This document shows positions 57,586 to 64,000 of a DNA stretch of 64,000 nt, piece after piece. The notes under the pieces were generated by a model. It saw only the letters and a list, made by a program, of their open reading frames with translations, made no database searches and was not told the DNA's origin. The stretch spans positions 248,001 through 312,000 of the forward strand of contig JFHB01000001.1 of the NCBI GenBank assembly GCA_000729835.1. Direction: 5' to 3'. A program made the position numbers and the translations under genes. Position 1 is the stretch's first letter. The number at the start of each line of letters is the position of its first letter. This DNA comes from Atkinsonella hypoxylon. Its lineage: Eukaryota; Ascomycota; Sordariomycetes; Hypocreales; Clavicipitaceae.

Positions 57586-59394
57586 TCACGCCCCAGCGCC
57601 ATACTTGCTCTTGGCCCTCAACACAGCGCCATACTTCCACAGCAGGAACGGCGCCGGCCAGCCGATGGCAATAGAAATGGCCGCCAGCACGGAGCCGCCC
57701 TTCCCGTACCCCAAGCTCTTGTACATGGCGGGGGCAAAGAGGGGAAACGCAAAGCCGGCCAGGCTTCGAAGCACGGTGATGGCGCCGACCGCGCTGGCCG
57801 CATACCGCGGATACGAATCGACAATGTACGCCTGGACGCACTGGAAGCCGATGATGGAGCCGAAGCCGAAGACGGCGGCGCCGACGTTGGGGCCGATCCA
57901 GTGCGTGGGCACCTCGGCCGTCCATGCATATATGAAGATGCCGCTGGGGACGAGCAGTGCGCCGGGGACCATCATCGGGACGCGAAACTCTGGCTGCCCG
58001 GGACCCCCGTCCGGCACGTATCGCCTCTTCAGGGCGGCGTATACGCGGTCCTGCAGAGGGGCGCAGACCTGCGTGCCGAGGAAGAAGCCTAGCCCGACGG
58101 ATATATAGTTCAGTCCGATGATGCTAGGGGATTCGTTGTACTTGGTCGCAAAGAGGGCTGGGAAGGTGGCGAGGATCAGGTAAATCATGCCATACAGGAA
58201 CATGAGATACAGCGACAGGACCTGGACGATGGGCTGCGTGGCCAGGAGCTTGAACGGCCTCACGAGGGCATGCGTCAGGGTCTGCCACAACGTGCGCTCA
58301 GGACGGTCGTGCTCTGTCCGCAGGTCCGTGTTGCCCGTTTCCCGCATCAAGCGGAGCTTCTTGCGGTGCAGCAGCACCGGCGCATACGTCTCCTGCAGGA
58401 AGAACAGCCCGAAGACCTGTATGACGCCGCAGACGATGGTGGTGCTGTAGAAGATCCATCGCCACGTCGTCCTCTCCGCGATCCAGCCTCCCGCGATAGG
58501 GCCGACGGCCGGCCCGAGCAACGGCATAAGGGAATACACGCTGATGGCCCTTCCTCGCTGCTCGGCCGTGAACAGGTCGCTGAGGATGCCGCCGCCGATG
58601 GCGAGCGGTGCCGAGCCTCCTATCCCAGCTAGGAAGCGGAAGGCGACCATCTGGCCTTCTGTCCTAGCGAGCGCGCAGCCCAGGTTGAAGAGCAGGAAGA
58701 TGATGTTGGAGCTCTGGATGACGACGACTCGGCCGTAGAGTTCGGAGAGGGGTCCCCAGCCCAGGGGGCCGAGGGCGTACGCCGCGATGAAGATGGACAT
58801 GACGAGCACGCGCTCTACCTGGCCTTGAATGTTGAGATCACGACCAATGGCCTCGAGGCCGGGTGCCACCATCGAGGAGGCAACTGGGGAGATGAATGTG
58901 AAGCAGGATACTTTAGCGGAGGAAACAAAAAAAAAAAAGAATGTTAGTACTGTTTTATTTGGACTACAAGATTACGCTGTGCTTCATCTTCAAGCAGGCA
59001 GGGGGTAAATATACGTGCCACATATAACAACCGCCCATTTCCTCCGCATGTCCCACGCCTTGGGATTCAAAGGATCACCAGGTCCGTCCCAGCGCACGAG
59101 ATTCGCCTCATCCGCCATCTCCCGCGCACCACCGCTCCCCTCGTGCTCGGCGGCCCCGCGCTCCAAGTCGCGCTGGTTCGGAATCCCATCGCGCACCTCC
59201 GACACCACCGTCGTGAGAGACCGCGCCGAAGCACCTCCTGCCAGCGACGCCCTCGGCTGCTCCTCCCCCCCTTCGTCTGAAGACGAGCCGGACAGCGAGA
59301 CAGGCCGCTCGTGCTTTTCCGCATCGAGGTCGATGGACCGGTGGCCATGGCTATTGGCCGTCGTGGACGACGCAGAGGAGGCTGAGGGTACCAT
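57586..59394 (-). CDS. MFS multidrug/polyamine-type transporter (DHA1 family)
   Basis: Exons 59394-59019 and 58910-57586 on the minus strand give 566 residues with about 12 membrane segments. It is a proton-coupled exporter of the Tpo1/Flu1-like type; substrate unknown. A 120-residue acidic and serine-rich cytosolic N-terminus ends in WDGPGDPLNPKAWDMRRKW. The first helix follows, with FTFISPVASSMVAPGL, then the family motif GPLSELYGRVVV, RFLAGIGGSAPLAIGGG and the motif-C-like SLMPLLGPAVGPIAGGW. The intron most likely starts with GC (GCACGT at 59018), giving VVICVSCFTFISPV. A canonical GT donor three bases upstream (GTGGCA) is possible and would give VVILSCFTFISP. Start at 59394 is preferred over 59502, since the extra 36 residues would be coded largely by a GAAA repeat. 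Confidence 0.88.
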
Positions 59395-59410
59395 TGGAAC
59401 CCTGGAAGGA

Positions 59411-59441
59411 AGAAAAGAAAGAAAGAAAGAAAGAAAGAAAA
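59411..59441. repeat. GAAA microsatellite in the transporter leader
   Basis: About seven tandem GAAA units, directly upstream of the preferred transporter start codon. In the transporter sense they read as TTTC repeats that would encode FFLSFFLSFL if translated, which argues that they are untranslated leader. Confidence 0.85.
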
Positions 59442-59620
59442 TCGTATAAAGCTGGACTGAGGGCCGGGGGAAGGACCCTGATGATGCCATGAATTCTGTC
59501 AATCAGGTTTTTTTTTATTTTTTCCCCGATCTACAGTGGGATTTTTCGGTCATGGAGCGCTCTTTTCCACGGCTGGATTACAGAACTTGCTGAGAATGAG
59601 CATTGATATATTCATACTAG

Positions 59621-59682
59621 ATGGGGACGACACAATGCCCCATAGACTGAAATGGGGACAACACAATGTCCCATGGACTGGA
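59621..59682. repeat. Two-copy 31-bp tandem repeat with internal dyad symmetry
   Basis: The unit begins ATGGGGACGACACAATG and ends CCCATAGACTGAA. The second copy (59652-59682) differs at four positions, all transitions. Each unit contains an inverted pair TGGGGAC ... TGCCCCA or GTCCCA, so it could form a small hairpin. No coding role. Confidence 0.75.
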
Positions 59683-60817
59683 ACGGGGATTCAAAACGTG
59701 TTGATTTCCCCCATTTTATTACCTGCACCGTTTTCGGGACTACGCAGAGGAATTCAGTGGGCCAGCCTTCCTGACTCCTCCGGCAGCAATCGTCATGACC
59801 TCGACAAGCCACGGCCGTCATGGAGATCTGCCCAAGTGATGGTGCCGAAGCGGTCCCGGTGAATCTGCTTGGGTTCCACGGCTTGTTCGCCCTTTTCTCC
59901 GTGAAGCGTATCACAACGTTATTCGCTCATCTAAATTGCATTGACCCTCATGTTAAGACTCTGGATTTTATTTTTCATTTTTTATTATTGATTTTATTTT
60001 TTAGCTTTATTTTTTCCGGGTGAGGATATACTAGTTGTTTTTTTATCCCATTCTTCCATGTCCTTTCTATGTTCTTCCCGTTGCAAACCGTCTGGCTATG
60101 TTCCGGCTGGCTTAAAGTGGAGCCGGTGGGTCGCTCAGCCCGGTTTTAGACCGAGTCCGGCGTAAAACAGTTGAACTGTTTCGTAGAATTTTATTTTTTT
60201 CTCCGAGACACTTGCCACGGGAACTCCATGGAGGTACAGCCAGCAAGCAGGGTGGATTCGGCTTCCTGCTTACCTCTGGGTGAGCATGGCATGGTGGGCG
60301 GCAGCGCTTGTACAGCAAAGTCTGTTTTTCTTGTCTGTCTGAGACAGCAGTTCCTGTTCTTTCGTATCTTGAAATGCGCTCATCCTTTTGATTGCTTATA
60401 CTTCTTCGCACCTTTCGATAACACACTTGATTATCGTGTTAAAACCTGACGCTACTTCTCAGATTTTGTCGAACAGCGAATCTCAGCCAGCTCTGGACAT
60501 GCCCATTGACAAAGTAGCTGCTATTGGGTACTATTTCAATTTTCGCCCCACGCAGGACCCCGAGCTCAGCATATCGGCAGTAGATTCACAAAACACCTTA
60601 ACTATCGATTTGCCGATGTGTACCCATGCTGTAGATCAACACACTGATCGATTATACATATGTGCTCATGCCCGAACCTAGTAATCAGTAGCCAGAACGC
60701 CTGAACAATTGGTAGAACGACATTATCTCGCCACTGATCCATACGATCCTTTCTCTACCCCTTGCATATCCCTTTTTGTTTCAGTTTTGCATATTTAGAC
60801 AGGTCTTCTTCATCTTC

Positions 60818-62042
60818 TCATGCTTCTGTCGTAGGCTGTTCCTTGGCATCAACCTTCTTGACTGCGGGCTCGCTAGTAGCATCATCGTCCTCACGAGCTC
60901 GTTTGCCGTTGCTCTCCTTTTCTTCGGCGGTGGAATGAATAGTAGGTGAGCCGCTCTCATAAGTCTTGTCCTTGGGCTCGCGGTTGTTGTGATTATCACG
61001 TCCACCGCGGCCACCACTTCTTCCTCGTCCGCCACGTCCGCCGCGACCGCCTCGAAATCCGTTCTTCTGATCCTGCTCGCGTCTCTTCTTCCACTCGTCC
61101 TTGTTGCGGTTTCTGCCACCCTTACCCTTGGCACCAAAATCCTTACCCTCATAGAATTTGCGCGTCTGGGTGACACTAGGCTCGATTTTGCCTTGGCGAA
61201 TCAAATCACTCTTCTCGTTGCAGTAATCCTTCTTAAACATGATCTTCAGATCATGGCCCTTCCAGGTGGGCTTAGGCTCTGTGGCAATGAACTTCTTAGC
61301 CGTCTCCTCATCCGCAAACGTAACAAACACGGAGCCCTTGAACAAGTTCTCGTTAGTGCGGCGTAGCTTCAAGCCCTTGACTTCACCAAATTGTGTGAAG
61401 AAGCTCTCCAAGTCGAACTGTGTATCGGGATTCTCGTCGCCGAAGCCCTTGACGTAGACGGTGGCAGCCTCAACCTTGGCTTTGCCCTCAGCCAGAGGTT
61501 TGTAAGGGATCTTGCGCTTGACGGTTTCGGAGCCTTCCTCGCCTGCAACCTCAAGGACCTTACTGTCTCGTAGCGCGGCGACAACGGCCCTATATGGCTG
61601 GAAAGTGCGCATGCGTTTGAAAGAATGAATTTTGGAAATGAGCATGGGCTTGTTCTCTGCTCCGCCGCACGACTCCCACATGAACTTATCTTGAGGAAAG
61701 TTCCAGTCCCCAAAGTAGAACTCGACCTGAAGTAATGTTGTATCAGCGCAAAAGCACAAAGAGACAATTTCGGATTGGACGGGCAATCTCTGCTCCTAGG
61801 GACAGGACGGGACAGAACTGAGAAATGGGCGAGTACGAGGGATGCCAACTCACCTGCTTGCGAATGGCTTCCGGGTCATCCGTGACCTCCCGAACGCTGG
61901 GGTCAAACTTGTTGTTCTTCTTGGCATCCTCGTAGTTGATCTTGGCGGTGGTCTTGATCATGGTAGAGTCCTCAGCTGCAGGTGCCTGGTCTTGCGCTGG
62001 AGTGGCCTCGGTGGGCTTGGTCGTAGCTTCCGCCTCGCTCAT
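60818..62042 (-). CDS. La RNA-binding protein (Lhp1/Sla1 homologue)
   Basis: Exons 62042-61854 and 61726-60818 on the minus strand give 365 residues in phase. La binds the 3' UUU-OH ends of RNA polymerase III transcripts, stabilises pre-tRNAs and helps their folding in the nucleus. The La motif spans the intron (DPEAIRKQVEFYFGDWNFP, then KFMWESCGGAENKPML, then IHSFKRMRTF). It is followed by one RRM (ATVYVKGFGDENPD, then SVFVTFADEETAKKFI). The C-terminal half is basic, with an RGG cluster of about ten repeats (GGRGGRGGRGRSGG) and a KRARE nuclear-type sequence. An ATG at 62042 is the first in frame; a TTG six codons upstream is not used. The RGG tail is longer than in yeast Lhp1. Confidence 0.92.
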
Positions 62043-63338
62043 TGCTGCTTGTTCCGACAAGATGGCCGCTCGCTAATTAGATTCGCAAACGTCCTGACTG
62101 TCGTCCTGAAGAAAAGAAAGGAAAGAACTTGTCAGCGATAGGCAGGCTAGTGACGCAAATGCACAGGACAGCAAAACCAAAAAGTGGCGGGGTCAAGGAC
62201 AGGAAAGTGCATATAACCAATAGTGAGTCGTAGCTGTGACGTGCAGCTTAAGGGGTGGAAAAGCCAATAATTTGATCAAAACTGACCTTGTGCTTCAAAG
62301 GGAACAATGGTTTAGCAAGTGCTGCAGGTTGGGATCGAGGCTGGGCAAGATGGGTGTGTGTGTGTCAATTGAGATCTGATAATGTGCACGAGTAAAAAAA
62401 AAAAAAGCGACAATTCTGCCGCCTTGTACAACAGTCAAGAGGCTGGAGAATCTTGGTGCTCTGGAAAAGCTTGGCTCACCGCCCGACCACCCCCCACCTG
62501 AGTCAGTCGTTGTACTTGGAGTTAAACAAGATAGATGGCTTTATCAGCTATTATAAAGAGGGCATCATGCCACCATCAGTTTCTTAAGGTGATTGCAAAG
62601 TTCAAGAGCCTTTCCCTCACATTCGCCTCAGCTACTGTGACTGGATGAACCGCGACCAAGCAGTCACCCTTGGCAGCGTCTTCACTGTAATATGGCTGGC
62701 TAGGTATGTACCTGCGGAGTACTTTGTATGCAAATACAGGACGCGCTAGATCGCCTAAGCCCGTCACCGCCCAACTAGTATCATGTCTAGTGCAAATCAA
62801 CGATTCCATTGATCAGACGGAAATGCGTCGTGGCGGGCCAGGCGCATAGCTAGATACCTACCTAGGTAGGTAGATAGCTGGATTTTCTCTGAGGGACTAG
62901 TGTACTGGTTTGGTTGGTGTAGGGAGTGGAGATGCCTTGGTGTTTAGAGATATTTGGCAGGCCCGGTCTATATCTGTTCGCTATGTACCTAGGTACCTAG
63001 GTAGAGGTACCTGTAGTGACCTGTCATCTGTCACACCCTTGGAATCGACCAGTGGTGCGATAGCTCTGACGAGCTCATTACTCACTCCTTCATGACACAA
63101 GCATGATGCTCGTCCCCGAGTGCACCAGGGTTGTCACTACCAGAATAATCCAGCTGCCGGCTGATTGGCAGCCATTGCTTGTCGCAACAACATTGAAGCA
63201 AAGCTAATTCATAGTTCGGCAACCGGCTCAGCATGAGGCGTCGGCACTGACCAACCCCAACGCGTTCTTTCATTGAACCGAGTGGCACATACTGCCGTTG
63301 CCACAGGTCTTTCTTACCAGACCTCTATTAGCCCCATC
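62043..63338. other. Divergent intergenic region, La / truncated gene
   Basis: No gene supported. It contains an A-run (62394-62405), a GTGTGT stretch near 62349 and a near-perfect palindrome around 62852-62872 (TACCTACCTAGGTAGGTA). A CCTAGGTACCTAGGT patch lies at about 62987-63003 and a GCGGAGTA half-site near 62714. No clear open frame. Confidence 0.55.
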
Positions 63339-64000
63339 ATGAGGCGCTTTTACGTCAGAAAGTCTCTGCCGACTCTGAGCTCCTTGCTCAGGGTCAGCAG
63401 CAGTCGTGTCAATGACCCAACGCATCGCAAATTTTTGCAGAACTTCTTCACAAATTCCAAGAAAAAAACAACCTCATCCGCCTCCGGCGCAAGCTTGCCC
63501 GTCACCTTTATTGCTGGAACCTTATTCGTCTGGTGGCTCTATCCTTCACAAGAATTTGCACAAATCGCCCCGCGGCAACACAGAGACAGACAAACTCATC
63601 ACGCATCAGATGGAGACAGTACTGGGGACGACGTCAACGGCACTCCCAAGACTGAAGTCACGTCAGAAAATGCATGGGACAGTTTCATCAAGCGCATTGA
63701 GAATATCGTCGCCGTCACAGACTCAGAATGGACAACATTCTCTGACAAGGTTGCCAATATGATTCTGCCGGACTGGTCTAAGCTTGTTCCTGGATATCTT
63801 AGGAAGCTTCAGAGGGAGCTCTTCATGGCTCCAGGCTCCCTGGCCGATGAGATTTGGGAGGAAGCGCACGACCCTGCAATCAATCCGGAAATCGCCTGGG
63901 CAGCCAATGTTCGTGTATCTTCCGAGCTCTGTGCCGATGAACGAGAATTCTTGGCTAGAAGAAAACGAATTGTTCGAGTGGCTCTGGCCAAGTATCTTGG
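63339..64000 (+). CDS. 5' part of a mitochondrial-leader protein, possibly cPLA2-like phospholipase
   Basis: The frame is open from the ATG at 63339 to the window edge (220 codons), so the gene is incomplete only because the window stops. The first 30 residues (MRRFYVRKSLPTLSSLLRVSSSRV) are arginine- and serine-rich without acids, as in a mitochondrial presequence. One hydrophobic segment follows (VTFIAGTLFVWWLYP). The later part reads PGSLADEIWEEAHDPAINPE, then IAWAANVRVSSELCADEREF, then ARRKRIVRVALAKYL. This resembles the region before the lipase motif in fungal cytosolic-phospholipase-A2-like proteins such as the mitochondrial PlaA of Aspergillus. The catalytic part would lie beyond the window, so the name is tentative. 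Confidence 0.55.
   Translation, partial: MRRFYVRKSLPTLSSLLRVSSSRVNDPTHRKFLQNFFTNSKKKTTSSASGASLPVTFIAGTLFVWWLYPSQEFAQIAPRQHRDRQTHHASDGDSTGDDVNGTPKTEVTSENAWDSFIKRIENIVAVTDSEWTTFSDKVANMILPDWSKLVPGYLRKLQRELFMAPGSLADEIWEEAHDPAINPEIAWAANVRVSSELCADEREFLARRKRIVRVALAKYL

Larger units (their letters stand above)
59395..60817. other. Intergenic region, MFS transporter / La (1.4 kb)
   Basis: No gene supported. It includes the GAAA microsatellite of the transporter leader, a 31-bp tandem repeat (59621-59682) and a T-rich stretch (about 59960-60020). Short frames such as 60171-60449 and 60388-60681 (+) show no motif. Confidence 0.55.

Noticed and set aside
57302..57925. 207-codon minus-strand frame with Arg/His-rich reading
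   Set aside because: Out-of-frame shadow of the MFS transporter with its 3' region.

Overview
The window reads as nuclear DNA of a filamentous ascomycete (Pezizomycotina), most likely a Sordariomycete and plausibly Hypocreales. The genes have short introns (about 50-260 bp) with GTACGT, GTGAGT, GTAAGT or GTATGT donors and CTAAC- or CTGAC-like branch sites. They include a C-22 sterol desaturase (ERG5/CYP61) of the ergosterol pathway and the paired class V and class VII chitin synthases with myosin-like heads, which are typical of moulds. No rRNA, tRNA, CRISPR array, insertion sequence or intact transposon was recognised. The order assignment is an inference from gene content.

Layout. 1-4.8 kb is gene-poor and holds an open frame cut by the left edge and a roughly 300-bp foldback (MITE-like) element. 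4.8-9.1 kb: a TBC-domain Rab GAP converges on VPS52 (GARP complex). 11.2-18.8 kb is dense housekeeping: eIF5A, RRN7 (Pol I initiation factor), ubiquitin-L40 fusion, a Yip1-family Golgi protein and a mitochondrial rhodanese. 19.5-21.5 kb: ERG5. 23.6-24.1 kb: a tiny four-exon I9-type proteinase inhibitor. 24.9-26.4 kb: a mitochondrial PDK/BCKDK-type kinase. 27.4-43.0 kb: two giant chitin synthase genes head to head (CsmB-like on -, CsmA-like on +) across a 4.4-kb shared upstream region. 43.7-47.2 kb: URB1/NPA1. 49.3-50.8 kb: an uncharacterised proline/serine-rich protein. 52.1-53.8 kb: a histidine acid phosphatase (phytase-like) with an N-terminal membrane anchor. 54.6-55.5 kb: a small single-pass membrane protein. 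56.1-57.2 kb: inositol monophosphatase. 57.6-59.4 kb: an MFS transporter. 60.8-62.0 kb: La RNA-binding protein. 63.3 kb to the edge: a truncated gene with a mitochondrial-type leader, perhaps a cPLA2-like phospholipase.

Themes. Several genes serve protein synthesis (eIF5A, RRN7, Ub-L40, URB1, La). Others serve membrane traffic (TBC GAP, VPS52, Yip1) and cell wall or membrane construction (CsmA, CsmB, ERG5). This is conserved core chromosome, not an obvious secondary-metabolite or effector cluster. I rebuilt exon structures by hand by requiring donor, acceptor and phase to agree, so all joins are predictions.

The most unusual observations are the following. The ubiquitin-L40 start codon appears split by an intron and followed by a 7-nt microexon. 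GC-AG introns are predicted in two adjacent genes. TACGGAGTA motifs cluster in the chitin synthase intergenic region. A degenerate dispersed repeat is shared by two intergenic regions. I did not find a convincing wholly novel multi-gene system.
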